From Lactobacillus sp. ESL0680 (GTDB lineage Bacteria; Bacillota; Bacilli; Lactobacillales; Lactobacillaceae): a stretch of 64,000 nt of DNA. Under the pieces are notes generated by a model that was given only the letters and a program-made list of their open reading frames with translations, did not search any database and was not told the DNA's origin. Shown here piece by piece: positions 6,523-15,141 of this stretch. The position numbers were made by a program, and so were the translations under genes. The stretch's first letter is position 1. The number at the start of each line of letters is the position of its first letter. Location of the stretch: contig NZ_CP113945.1 in the NCBI RefSeq assembly GCF_029392855.1, positions 62,001 through 126,000 on the forward strand, in the 5' to 3' direction.

Positions 6523-8379
6523 ATGAAGAAACTCAAAAGCAAATTTAAACATCTATTTATTTCGATTAATACCACACTCGCAATTGTCTTTATGGCGATG
6601 ATTATTGCCATGATTGAAGTGATTGGGGCGTACTTTACCAGACAATTGGAACAAAGCAGCATTGAAAGCTTCCAGTCGTCAATTCAAGTCCCACCGATTG
6701 TCACCAACCAATTGTCGCTGCAATTGTTGCGCGATAATAAGCGCTCAAGTACCAGCTTGAACCGGATTGTTAATGATTATAGCAATGGTACTAACACGAT
6801 TAGTGAGATTATCGTGGTTGATAATAAGGATATTATTCGCGCAGTATCGAATTTGAACGATAAAAGTCGAATTGGTCAGCGGGTTAATAACCTGCTGGTT
6901 AAGCAGGTCACGTCAACGGGCCGCCAGGAAACCAAAGTAATTAATGATAATGACAATTATATGGTGCAAGTTACGCCGCTGAATGCGGGTAATGGGTCGG
7001 CCAATACTGTTGGCGCCATTTATGTGCGGGCCTCAATGCAGGGTGTCTTTAACAATTTGCGTAATATTTCCTTTATGTTTTTGGTGACGTCATTAATCGC
7101 GGCCTTAATGGGGGCAGTACTATCCTTAGTCGTGTCACATGCGATTACCAAGCCGATTGAAGAAATGCAGGGGCAGGCCTTAAATATTGCCGATGGCGAT
7201 TATTCCAGTCAGGTAAAAATATATTCTAATGATGAATTGGGGCAATTAGGTCAAGCCTTTAATACCTTGTCGGTGCGCATTGAGCGTTCTCAGGAGGAGT
7301 CCGAGAGTGAGCAGCGGCGGCTGGACAGTGTCTTGTCGCACATGAGTGATGGGGTTCTAGCGACTGACCGTCACGGCAACGTCAGCGTTGTTAACCAGAT
7401 GGCGCTCAACTTTTTAAATACAACCAAAGAAGCAATTATTAACAAGCCAATTGCGACAGTGTTGGGTCTAGAAGAGACCTCGCAGGATTTGATTTCTAAT
7501 CAAAAGGGAATTGTCATCACGCTTAATCAGGGAACACGTGATGAAGTGATTTTACATGCTAGCTTCTCTTTGATTAAGCGGGTAACGGGCTTTGTGTCTG
7601 GTAGTGTTTGTGTTTTACATGATATTACCGAGCAGCAGAAGAATGAAAACTCACAAAAGCAGTTCGTATCTAACGTGTCGCATGAATTGCGGACACCATT
7701 GACGAGTCTGCACGCTTATATTGAAACTCTAAATGAGGGTGCGTGGAAGGATCCCGACGTTGCACCGCAATTTTTGCAGGTAACGCAAGAAGAAACGGAA
7801 CGTATGATCCGCATGATTAATGAGCTGCTTAGCTTGTCGCGGATGGATCGCGGCGTGTCGAAGGTTGACTTTGAATGGGTTAACTTTAATGATTTTGTGG
7901 CCCATATTTTGGACAGGTTTGACATGATTGTTAAAACTGATACCAAAGAAGGCAAGAAGAAGTACACGATTAAGCGTGAACTGGGCACTCAAGCATTGTG
8001 GGTCGAGATTGATACCGATAAGATGGCGCAGGTAATCGACAATATTATGAATAATGCGATTAAATATTCGCCAGATGGTGGTACAATCACGGTTAAGTTG
8101 AAGCGGGAACAGAACCGCTTGCTCTTGAGTATCACTGACCAAGGACTGGGGATTCCGCGCGAGGACCTCAATAAAATCTTCGACCGCTTTTATCGAGTTG
8201 ACAAGGCACGCTCGCGGGCTCAAGGCGGCACCGGTCTAGGCTTAGCAATTGCCAAAGAAATTGTGGTGGCCCATCATGGTCAAATTTGGGCCAGCAGCAG
8301 TGAAGGTAAGGGTTCTACCTTCCACATTGCCTTACCGTACGAGCCGATGAGTGAGGAGGATGATTGGGATGAAATTTAA
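6523..8379 (+). CDS. walK: WalK (VicK/YycG) sensor histidine kinase
   Basis: 618 residues. TM1 about 14-35, extracellular sensor about 36-180, TM2 about 182-205, HAMP about 205-257, PAS about 265-370. The HisKA domain has the phosphorylated H387 in SHELRTPLTS. The HATPase domain has DNIMNNAIKYS, DQGLGIP and GGTGLGLAI. It autophosphorylates and phosphorylates WalR in response to cell-wall state. No Shine-Dalgarno sequence is visible upstream of the ATG, and an in-frame TAA upstream rules out an earlier start. Its end overlaps walH. Confidence 0.97.
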   Translation: MKKLKSKFKHLFISINTTLAIVFMAMIIAMIEVIGAYFTRQLEQSSIESFQSSIQVPPIVTNQLSLQLLRDNKRSSTSLNRIVNDYSNGTNTISEIIVVDNKDIIRAVSNLNDKSRIGQRVNNLLVKQVTSTGRQETKVINDNDNYMVQVTPLNAGNGSANTVGAIYVRASMQGVFNNLRNISFMFLVTSLIAALMGAVLSLVVSHAITKPIEEMQGQALNIADGDYSSQVKIYSNDELGQLGQAFNTLSVRIERSQEESESEQRRLDSVLSHMSDGVLATDRHGNVSVVNQMALNFLNTTKEAIINKPIATVLGLEETSQDLISNQKGIVITLNQGTRDEVILHASFSLIKRVTGFVSGSVCVLHDITEQQKNENSQKQFVSNVSHELRTPLTSLHAYIETLNEGAWKDPDVAPQFLQVTQEETERMIRMINELLSLSRMDRGVSKVDFEWVNFNDFVAHILDRFDMIVKTDTKEGKKKYTIKRELGTQALWVEIDTDKMAQVIDNIMNNAIKYSPDGGTITVKLKREQNRLLLSITDQGLGIPREDLNKIFDRFYRVDKARSRAQGGTGLGLAIAKEIVVAHHGQIWASSSEGKGSTFHIALPYEPMSEEDDWDEI

Positions 8380-9694
8380 GTTTAAGTTTGGCGATTTCTT
8401 CTTAATGTTGGGCACATTGCTCGTTTTTGGCTTGTCGATTGTATTGTGGATTTTTGTTATGACAAACGATCAATATTTTAGCCATATTAATCAGACCAGC
8501 AGCGTAACCCAGCAGGCGCGCAATCGGCTCAATAATTCGGTATATGATCTGTATATCCCCACTAGCTCTTACGGCTTTAAAAACGGGCAACTGTACAGGC
8601 TTTATGATGCGAAGAAGAACTTGCCGCTTGAGTTCACTAAGGAATTGAAGGGGATCAAGTTTAAAAATCTCAGTATTGCGAGCACTAGCCGTTCGGAATA
8701 TGAACACCTGCTTAACAATCCTGATTATATCCAACTGACTTTTCCTGATGAGGTTAGTATTAAGCTGTTTACTAAGCAGGGCTCATCTGCAAGTGGGCAA
8801 AAGTTTCGGCGCGTGTTTATTTCTGCTAATAATGACCGCCTCTATCTAGGTAATGACCAGACAATGACTGTCTATCAGCTTGATCTGGCACGGGCTAATT
8901 TTGCCAAGTTGCGTAATTATGCCAATCACGCGCGCAGTAAGACACCGGTTAAGTTTGTGCGGCTGAAGAATAATTATGAGGTCTTTTACACGAAGGCTGA
9001 GAGTTGGCGGGTATACAGTTATTTGACTAACAGCCAGACGGATTCATACTTTGTTTCGCGCCTGCTCGGGACAACCAACGTGACAGCTCGTTCGAGTAAA
9101 AAGGGCTGGGTGACTTATTCGCTTAATTATTACACCAAACTGCGCATTCCCAAGAGCGGCACTAAGAAGCATGATCTTTTGTACACTAAGTATGAAAAAA
9201 GTAAAAATTTAGCGATGCATGAGCAGCTGCTCGATAGTGTCGACTATGTCCATAAGGTGGGATTAAGTGAGCAGGATTTGCGCTTCTTTGATACGAATGG
9301 GATGGCAATTAGTTATACCAATTATATTGAAGGTCTGCCCGTCTTTACCGCACAGCATACGCCGCAGATTAAGACGACTTTTACTCCAGAATCAATGCAG
9401 GTAGCCTTTAATAATATTGATTTGCAAATTCCAATCCCATTTGACGGGCAGACGCGCAATTTGCCCGCGACTGATACGGTATTGCAGGAATTAGTCAACA
9501 AGGGTCTAAAAAAAGACCAAATTCAACGGATAATTGTTGGCTTTAGGATGGTTAAGGACAACAGCCACGACCATCTAGCTAACTTAATTCCAACCTATTA
9601 TGTTAAGGCTTATAATCGCTGGCAGAGTTTGGATGAATGGCAAAAGCAAGACTTATCAGTTTTAAATAAGACCAATAAGGAAGGAGCGCAATAA
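8369..9694 (+). CDS. walH: WalH (YycH), regulator of WalK
   Basis: About 441 residues from ATG 8369, chosen because AGGAGG at 8354-8359 lies nine bases upstream; a GTG at 8351 is in frame but lacks a site. It overlaps the end of walK. One N-terminal membrane segment (about 8-30) is followed by a large extracellular domain. In Bacillus YycH and YycI form a complex with WalK through their membrane helices. The identification rests on position and size more than on motifs. Confidence 0.9.
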   Translation: MKFKFKFGDFFLMLGTLLVFGLSIVLWIFVMTNDQYFSHINQTSSVTQQARNRLNNSVYDLYIPTSSYGFKNGQLYRLYDAKKNLPLEFTKELKGIKFKNLSIASTSRSEYEHLLNNPDYIQLTFPDEVSIKLFTKQGSSASGQKFRRVFISANNDRLYLGNDQTMTVYQLDLARANFAKLRNYANHARSKTPVKFVRLKNNYEVFYTKAESWRVYSYLTNSQTDSYFVSRLLGTTNVTARSSKKGWVTYSLNYYTKLRIPKSGTKKHDLLYTKYEKSKNLAMHEQLLDSVDYVHKVGLSEQDLRFFDTNGMAISYTNYIEGLPVFTAQHTPQIKTTFTPESMQVAFNNIDLQIPIPFDGQTRNLPATDTVLQELVNKGLKKDQIQRIIVGFRMVKDNSHDHLANLIPTYYVKAYNRWQSLDEWQKQDLSVLNKTNKEGAQ

Positions 9695-9695
9695 G

Positions 9696-10520
9696 ATGGA
9701 CCGCAAACGAATTGAATGGTTATTTTTTATTGTTTTCCTATTAATTGACCTTTATTTAGGGGTTGAAATCTGGCGCTCACCTGTTAATCTAAGCAATACC
9801 GACAATACCCAGTCGACCAGTATTCGTTCTGAGATGCGGGCAGATGGCATTGATTTACCGGCGCATATTTCACATAAGCAGCAGTCAGGTTACTACCTTG
9901 CTGCCAAGAAGCGCAATTATTTATCTGGCAAACTTGCTGGTTTGACTGCAGTTAACACCCATTTTTCTAAAAGTGACAATGTTTTAACTGGAACGCCCAA
10001 GGTACTAGTTTCTCTAAGCGGCAGTCATAATCAGGTTTTAAAGCAGCTTGATAGTTTTAAGAATGATGCGGAAAATGTTCCTTATGGAGCTCAGTTTAAG
10101 TATGAGCCTCGCATGTCTGGTTCTAATACCTACTGCTATGTTCAAAATACGGATTATGGGCAAGTTTATGACAATGATGCGCAGTTAACAATTAACGTTC
10201 GAAATAATACCATCGTTAATTACACGATTTCTTATATGGGACCAATTAACGCGGTTCGTGAACCGCAGCTGATTATCAGCGCGTGGCACGCAATTAAGGC
10301 GATGTATACCGACCGTGAGATTGTTAATAATTCGCGCGTTATTCAGATTAAGCTGGGTTATTCCAAGTTGACGGAAGTTCGCGGCAGCACAATTTTATTA
10401 CCGACATGGCTGATTTGGGTTGAGAATAAGACAACCAAAAACATTACGGTTAAGCGAGTTAACGCTTTTACCGCCCAAATTTTGCAGGCGGGTAATTCTT
10501 ATAGTGTACAAAAGAATTAG
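9696..10520 (+). CDS. walI: WalI (YycI), regulator of WalK
   Basis: 274 residues with one N-terminal membrane helix (about 7-24), then an extracellular YycI-type region. It starts one base after the walH stop, with AAGGAG in the end of walH. In related bacteria WalI works with WalH to tune WalK; the pair order H-I is conserved here. Confidence 0.9.
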   Translation: MDRKRIEWLFFIVFLLIDLYLGVEIWRSPVNLSNTDNTQSTSIRSEMRADGIDLPAHISHKQQSGYYLAAKKRNYLSGKLAGLTAVNTHFSKSDNVLTGTPKVLVSLSGSHNQVLKQLDSFKNDAENVPYGAQFKYEPRMSGSNTYCYVQNTDYGQVYDNDAQLTINVRNNTIVNYTISYMGPINAVREPQLIISAWHAIKAMYTDREIVNNSRVIQIKLGYSKLTEVRGSTILLPTWLIWVENKTTKNITVKRVNAFTAQILQAGNSYSVQKN

Positions 10521-10534
10521 AAAGGAACAGTTAG

Positions 10535-11332
10535 GTGCGGGTTTCGATTTTAGCTAGTGGTTCAACGGGCAATACCAGTCTGATTGAAACAGGACAACAT
10601 AAAATTTTGATGGATGCTGGCTTGTCAGGCGTCAAAATTAAAGGGTTGCTTAGTCAAGTTGGTGTTGATATTGCGGACATTGACATGGCCTTTTTAAGTC
10701 ATGACCACTCAGACCATAGTAAAGGCTTGGGCGTATTGATGCGGCGCTATCCCCAGATTGCCGCCTTTAGTAATAGCGGCACGTGGCAATATTTATGCGA
10801 AACAAATAAAATCGGTAAGCTGCCGGTGGAGCAGATGAATACGATTGAGCCAGGGCAAACGCGAACGTTTGGTGACTTAGACGTTACCGCGTTTGCGACC
10901 AGTCATGATGCGGCTGAGCCGCAGTATTACGTTTTTACCAGCGGCGGCAAACGGATGGCTTTTTTGACAGATACTGGGTATGTGTCACAGAAAGTTGAAA
11001 GCGTAATTGCAGATGCGGATGCTTATCTAATGGAATTTAACTACGATAATATGATGTTGCGTAATGGCCCGTATTCTTGGGGATTAAAGCAGCGGATATT
11101 GTCAGATGAGGGGCACTTGTCTAATGAGGAAGCTGGACAAGCACTGCTGGATGTTGTGACCCCGCGAACGAAGCATATTTTTTTAGCTCACCGCAGCCAG
11201 CATAATAATACGGCAAAGCTGGCATATGACGCAGCTAAGCAGATTTTGGTTGCTGGGGATGCTAATTTACCTAGTGATGTCCAAATTCAGTTGACTGATC
11301 CGACGCAGCCAACGAACTTAGTACAAATTTAA
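10535..11332 (+). CDS. walJ: WalJ (YycJ), metallo-beta-lactamase-fold hydrolase
   Basis: 265 residues from a GTG preceded by AAAGGA. Beta-lactamase-fold metal motif HDHSDHSKG at about 58-66, further ligand regions TSHDAA and FLTDTGYVS, and a C-terminal histidine in LAHRSQHNN. The family is a cytosolic 5'-3' DNA exonuclease-like nuclease linked to mismatch repair and cell-wall/division coordination. Last gene of the wal operon before htrA. Confidence 0.93.
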   Translation: MRVSILASGSTGNTSLIETGQHKILMDAGLSGVKIKGLLSQVGVDIADIDMAFLSHDHSDHSKGLGVLMRRYPQIAAFSNSGTWQYLCETNKIGKLPVEQMNTIEPGQTRTFGDLDVTAFATSHDAAEPQYYVFTSGGKRMAFLTDTGYVSQKVESVIADADAYLMEFNYDNMMLRNGPYSWGLKQRILSDEGHLSNEEAGQALLDVVTPRTKHIFLAHRSQHNNTAKLAYDAAKQILVAGDANLPSDVQIQLTDPTQPTNLVQI

Positions 11333-11399
11333 TATTTTTGCCGATAATTTTTCAAAAATTATTAGTATATTAGGCGATATATGTAAAGGAGATAATGAT

Positions 11400-12614
11400 A
11401 TGGATAATCAAAATTCTAATCATGGTAAGAATAAGTTTCTTGTTAAGACCGCTGTTGTTGGTGTCGTAGCGGGACTTATTGGGGGCGGGGCTTCCTATTT
11501 TGCTATTGACCAGATTAATAATGCTAATTTGAACAATAATCAAGCGCAAACAACAATTAGTTCTAATAGTGCCAAAACTTCTAAAAACAGTGCCAAAAAT
11601 AGCGGCGCAATGACCCCAGCATATAACGATGTCAAGGGTGCCGTTGTGTCTGTAATTAATATGAAGCGGCAGACAAATAATAGTAGTAATTCGTTGTTTG
11701 ATATTTTTGGCGATGATGATGACAGCGGCAGTAAGAAGGGCAAATTGCAGACTTATAGCGAAGGCTCTGGTGTCATCTACATGAAGTCTGGCAACAAGGG
11801 CTATATTGTAACTAATAACCACGTAGTTTCCGGCAGCGACAAGGTACAAGTTATGTTGTCAAATGGTAAGACAGTTAATGCGCGGATTGTGGGAACAGAT
11901 GCGACGACCGACCTGGCCGTGTTAGCAATTGACTCTGGTTACGTTACGCAAACGGCCGAATTTGGCGATTCTAAGACTTTACAGCCTGGACAGTCAGTGA
12001 TTGCGGTTGGTTCCCCACTTGGTAGTGAATACGCGTCAACCGTCACTCAGGGGATTATCTCGGCTCCTGCTAGAAGCATTACAACTTCATCAGCCAACCA
12101 GCAAACGGTTATTCAGACAGACGCAGCAATTAATCCGGGTAACTCAGGTGGTGCCTTGGTTAACTCCGCTGGTCAAGTTATCGGCATTAACTCAATGAAG
12201 CTGGCGCAATCAAGTGACGGGACTTCTGTTGAGGGCATGGGTTTTGCCATTCCGTCGAATGAAGTTGTGACAATTGTTAACCAACTGGTGAAGAAGGGCA
12301 AGATTACCAGACCGCAGCTTGGGGTTAAAGTTATTGCTTTGCAAGGTATTCCAGCCAGCTATAAGAAGCATTTGAATATTAAATCTAACTTGACCAGTGG
12401 TATTTACATTGCTTCAGTAACTAAGAATGGTTCAGCTGCCATTGCTGGTATTAAGACTGGGGACGTTATCGTGAAAGTTGACGGCAAAAAAGTGACAGAT
12501 GTTGCTTCGTTACACAGTATTTTGTACGATCACAAAGTCGGAGATACCGTCAGTTTGACCGTTGATCACAACGGCAAAACACTCGATTTGCGGGCTAAGT
12601 TACAAGCTGATTAA
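11400..12614 (+). CDS. htrA: HtrA (DegP-like) surface serine protease
   Basis: 404 residues. Membrane anchor about 16-36, a Ser/Asn-rich linker, then a trypsin-like domain with catalytic triad H141 (VTNNHVV), D171 (TTDLAVLAI) and S249 (NPGNSGGALVN). One PDZ domain occupies about 305-400 (GIYIASVTKNGSAAIAGIKTGDVI region). It degrades misfolded exported proteins. AAAGGAG precedes the ATG. Its place between walJ and rlmH is the common order in Lactobacillus. Confidence 0.97.
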   Translation: MDNQNSNHGKNKFLVKTAVVGVVAGLIGGGASYFAIDQINNANLNNNQAQTTISSNSAKTSKNSAKNSGAMTPAYNDVKGAVVSVINMKRQTNNSSNSLFDIFGDDDDSGSKKGKLQTYSEGSGVIYMKSGNKGYIVTNNHVVSGSDKVQVMLSNGKTVNARIVGTDATTDLAVLAIDSGYVTQTAEFGDSKTLQPGQSVIAVGSPLGSEYASTVTQGIISAPARSITTSSANQQTVIQTDAAINPGNSGGALVNSAGQVIGINSMKLAQSSDGTSVEGMGFAIPSNEVVTIVNQLVKKGKITRPQLGVKVIALQGIPASYKKHLNIKSNLTSGIYIASVTKNGSAAIAGIKTGDVIVKVDGKKVTDVASLHSILYDHKVGDTVSLTVDHNGKTLDLRAKLQAD

Positions 12615-12632
12615 GAAAATAAGTTAAACAAG

Positions 12633-12678
12633 AAAAAGGCTATACTAAGCGGTTTAAGTCGTCAGTATAGCTTTTTTG
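12633..12678 (+). terminator. htrA terminator
   Basis: AAAAAGGCTATACT and its complement AGTATAGCTTTTTT form a strong stem with a T run, 18 bases after the htrA stop. Confidence 0.85.
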
Positions 12679-12762
12679 TTAATATTAATTATGGGAAACA
12701 TTTTTTTATTCGGTAATGAGGACTGTCAAGTAAAATTTTAGCCGGTAATTCTTGTTGATAAC

Positions 12763-13053
12763 TGTGGAAAACTTTGTGGATTGTGCATAAAAGATGTGAG
12801 AATGCTTTTAAATGGCTGTGGATAATCTGTTAATTGTGTTTAAATATTAGTGAAAATATATTTGCACAAACAATTGTTCAAGTTGATATAACAGTATTTT
12901 AGCGCGATAAGTTTGTGAACTTGGGCTGTGAAAAGTATGTGTGTGGGTAAAATTCATTAAAAGACAGAAAAAAATTTGGCAACCACAATTTAGCTGAAAA
13001 TAAAAGAAGTGAACCACAAAATATAGATTTTGCTTTTACACAGATGTGGAAAA
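12763..13053 (-). other. cluster of DnaA-box-like sites
   Basis: The 12679-13095 gap holds no gene. Against the consensus TTATCCACA (plus-strand TGTGGATAA), there is an exact match at 12817-12825. One-mismatch sites lie at 12763-12771, 12782-12790, 12942-12950 and 13045-13053, and a two-mismatch site at 12775-12783. All have the same orientation. dnaA itself is not in the window, so this may be a DnaA-binding cluster outside the classical origin. Confidence 0.5.
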
Positions 13054-13095
13054 ATTGAGTGGAAAGATTGGGAGTTAGGGGATAAACTAGTAATT

Positions 13096-13575
13096 ATGAA
13101 TATTAAAATTATTTGTGTGGGAAAACTAAAAGAGAAATATTTTAAGGATGCAATTGCTGAATACCAAAAGCGGTTAAGTCGCTTTGCCAAGGTTCAGCTA
13201 GTTCAGGTGGCTGATGAAAAGGCACCGGAAAAGTTCAGCCAAGCTGAACAAGAACAAGTTAAGGAAATTGAGGGGCAACGGATTTTAAGTAAAATCAAGG
13301 ATAAGGAATATGTCTATGTGACGGCAATTAAGGGCAAGGAACGAACCAGTGAAGAATTTGCCGGTGAATTAGCGAATCTTGCAACCTATGGCCATTCCGA
13401 TATTACCTTTGTAATTGGCGGCAGCTTGGGAACTAGTCCAGCCGTTAATCGCCGGGCGGATGACCTGCTTAGCTTTGGTAAGTTAACTATGCCGCATCAA
13501 TTAATGCGGGTTGTTCTAATTGAGCAAATTTATCGCGGCTTTATGATTAATAGCGGTAGTCCGTATCACAAGTAG
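13096..13575 (+). CDS. rlmH: RlmH, 23S rRNA pseudouridine-1915 N3-methyltransferase
   Basis: 159 residues from ATG 13096 ([16 protein letters not shown]), the usual start and length for the family; an in-frame upstream ATG at 13030 would add a non-conserved extension. SPOUT-fold motifs [11 protein letters not shown] (SAM-binding knot) and [16 protein letters not shown] followed by the C-terminal SPYHK are all present. It methylates pseudouridine 1915 in helix 69 of 23S rRNA, acting on the 70S ribosome. Confidence 0.96.
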   Translation: MNIKIICVGKLKEKYFKDAIAEYQKRLSRFAKVQLVQVADEKAPEKFSQAEQEQVKEIEGQRILSKIKDKEYVYVTAIKGKERTSEEFAGELANLATYGHSDITFVIGGSLGTSPAVNRRADDLLSFGKLTMPHQLMRVVLIEQIYRGFMINSGSPYHK

Positions 13576-13590
13576 ATTGGAGATTTGAAA

Positions 13591-14442
13591 ATGAAGTTAG
13601 CAGTTTTTGATATTGGCGGGACCACCGTTAAGACAGGAATTTATGAAGATGAGCATATTCTTGAGCAGGAGAGTTTTAAAACGCCTAAAACTTTCACAGC
13701 TTTGAAAGAAAAAATGCATGAACTAATTGATGATCGGCATTTTACAGGACTGGCAATTAGTGCGCCAGGTGATGTCAATATTAAGACTGGCGTAATTGAA
13801 GGCAAAAGTATGGTGCCGTATTTGCACCAGCGGCCAATTTTTGCGGAATTGCAAGAAGAATTTGGCTTGCCCGTGGCAATTGAAAATGATGCAAACTGTG
13901 CGGGAATTTGCGAAACTAAGATGGGTAATGGCCGTAAGTTCAATAATGTTGGGTTCATCGTTATCGGAACTGGAATTGGCGGCGCGATTTTTATTAATCA
14001 TGAATTGTACCGAGGTGCGCACTTAGTCGGCGGTGAATTTGGCTTTATGAGAGGCGGCACTGAGCGGATATTAAGCATGGATGCGACCTTAGTTAAGGCT
14101 GCCCATGATTACTCTGAACAGACTAAAACAGAGGTTGAGGGGAAAGAATTATTTGCTCTGGCCGAGCAGGGTGATCAATTGGCTCAAAATTTGCTTGATC
14201 GTTTTTATGATCTTTTGGCAAGCAGCATGTATGATTTGCAAGTATCTTTTGATTTTGATGCCTTTATTTTGGGCGGCGGCGTATCTGCACGCGCAGAAAT
14301 CAGCAGTGAAGTTGCCAAGAGGCTCAAGCAGAAGCTGGCAGATTTCGATATGACCCGAATTATGCCGGAAGTAATGACTTGCCAGTATCATAATTCGGCT
14401 AACCTTTACGGTGCAGCTCTGAATTTCTTAGCTCAAAATTAA
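13591..14442 (+). CDS. ROK-family sugar kinase
   Basis: 283 residues from ATG 13591 with GGAG upstream; an in-frame TTG at 13585 is less likely. ATP-binding motif DIGGTTVKTG at the N-terminus, sugar-site ENDANCAG at about 100, GTGIGGAIF and GGEFGFM. The zinc motif CxCGxxGC of glucokinases and NagC-type ROK proteins is absent, so this belongs with short ROK kinases such as beta-glucoside kinases or similar. Substrate not determinable. It has no DNA-binding domain, so it is an enzyme and not a repressor. Confidence 0.85.
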   Translation: MKLAVFDIGGTTVKTGIYEDEHILEQESFKTPKTFTALKEKMHELIDDRHFTGLAISAPGDVNIKTGVIEGKSMVPYLHQRPIFAELQEEFGLPVAIENDANCAGICETKMGNGRKFNNVGFIVIGTGIGGAIFINHELYRGAHLVGGEFGFMRGGTERILSMDATLVKAAHDYSEQTKTEVEGKELFALAEQGDQLAQNLLDRFYDLLASSMYDLQVSFDFDAFILGGGVSARAEISSEVAKRLKQKLADFDMTRIMPEVMTCQYHNSANLYGAALNFLAQN

Positions 14443-14448
14443 GTTAAT

Positions 14449-14481
14449 AAAAAATGCAGTCGTGATTCGGCTGCATTTTTA
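14449..14481. terminator. bidirectional terminator between ROK kinase and ECF operon
   Basis: AAAAATGCAG pairs with CTGCATTTTT. It serves both convergent transcripts. Confidence 0.8.
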
Positions 14482-15132
14482 TTTTAATGTGAATAAGGCT
14501 AGATTAAGTAGAACAAGAATAATGGCACTCCAGAGCCAGTCTGATGTCTTAATTAGGACGGCAACAATTGTCGACCGCTGTTTGTCTTCTTGGTAACCGT
14601 GAGATTCCATACCTTGTGCCAGATTTTCGGCAGAATTAAGTGCTACTAAAATTGCTTTGAAATATAATACCGGCGACCAAAAACTGAGATAAACCCCCCG
14701 CATCATGCCAGCTGTCCGAATTTGCTTAACAGCTTGCTTCATGCGGGGAACAATATTGAGCGCGGCTAAAACACCGTAGGCGAATTTGCTTGGTAAGTGG
14801 AAATTCTGTTCAAAAGATCGTGCTAATTCTTCCGCGCTGGTGTCGATCGTGACGCAGCTAATGGTTAAGATATAAACGTAGATCCGGCTGGACAAGCCAA
14901 GGGCGTTAAATAAGTCGGGTGTTGGCGTAAACCATTCAAGTGTCGCAAAAATCGTAAATGCGGCAATAAACGGCACTATTAGTAGGAGCAGTAAGCTCTT
15001 TAACTTAATTTTTTTGACTAATAAATAGATAATTGCCAAGATAATAATCGCAAAATTGGTTGTTAGGCTAATTTTTAGCGATATTTCAAGCGAAATAATT
15101 AACGCTAAGATAAATTTAAAACTAGGATTCAT
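14479..15132 (-). CDS. ECF transporter transmembrane (T) subunit, YkoC-like
   Basis: 217 residues with four to five hydrophobic segments and the coupling region typical of EcfT/CbiQ proteins (ALNIVPRMKQAVKQIRTAGMMRG, containing the Ala-Arg-Gly-type coupling helix). It starts nine bases after the end of the ATPase gene and shares its TPP-riboswitch leader. With the double ATPase it should form the energising module for a thiamin-related substrate. No S-component gene lies in this operon. Confidence 0.85.
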   Translation of the reverse strand: MNPSFKFILALIISLEISLKISLTTNFAIIILAIIYLLVKKIKLKSLLLLLIVPFIAAFTIFATLEWFTPTPDLFNALGLSSRIYVYILTISCVTIDTSAEELARSFEQNFHLPSKFAYGVLAALNIVPRMKQAVKQIRTAGMMRGVYLSFWSPVLYFKAILVALNSAENLAQGMESHGYQEDKQRSTIVAVLIKTSDWLWSAIILVLLNLALFTLK

Positions 15133-15141
15133 AAAGGTACC

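Noticed and set aside
7716..8223. Minus-strand ORFs inside walK
   Set aside because: They are antisense to a conserved kinase frame, lack ribosome-binding sites and have no domain; they are composition artefacts.
13030..13095. N-terminal extension of RlmH
   Set aside because: RlmH is normally about 159 residues and starts at [10 protein letters not shown]; the extension overlaps DnaA-box-like sequence.
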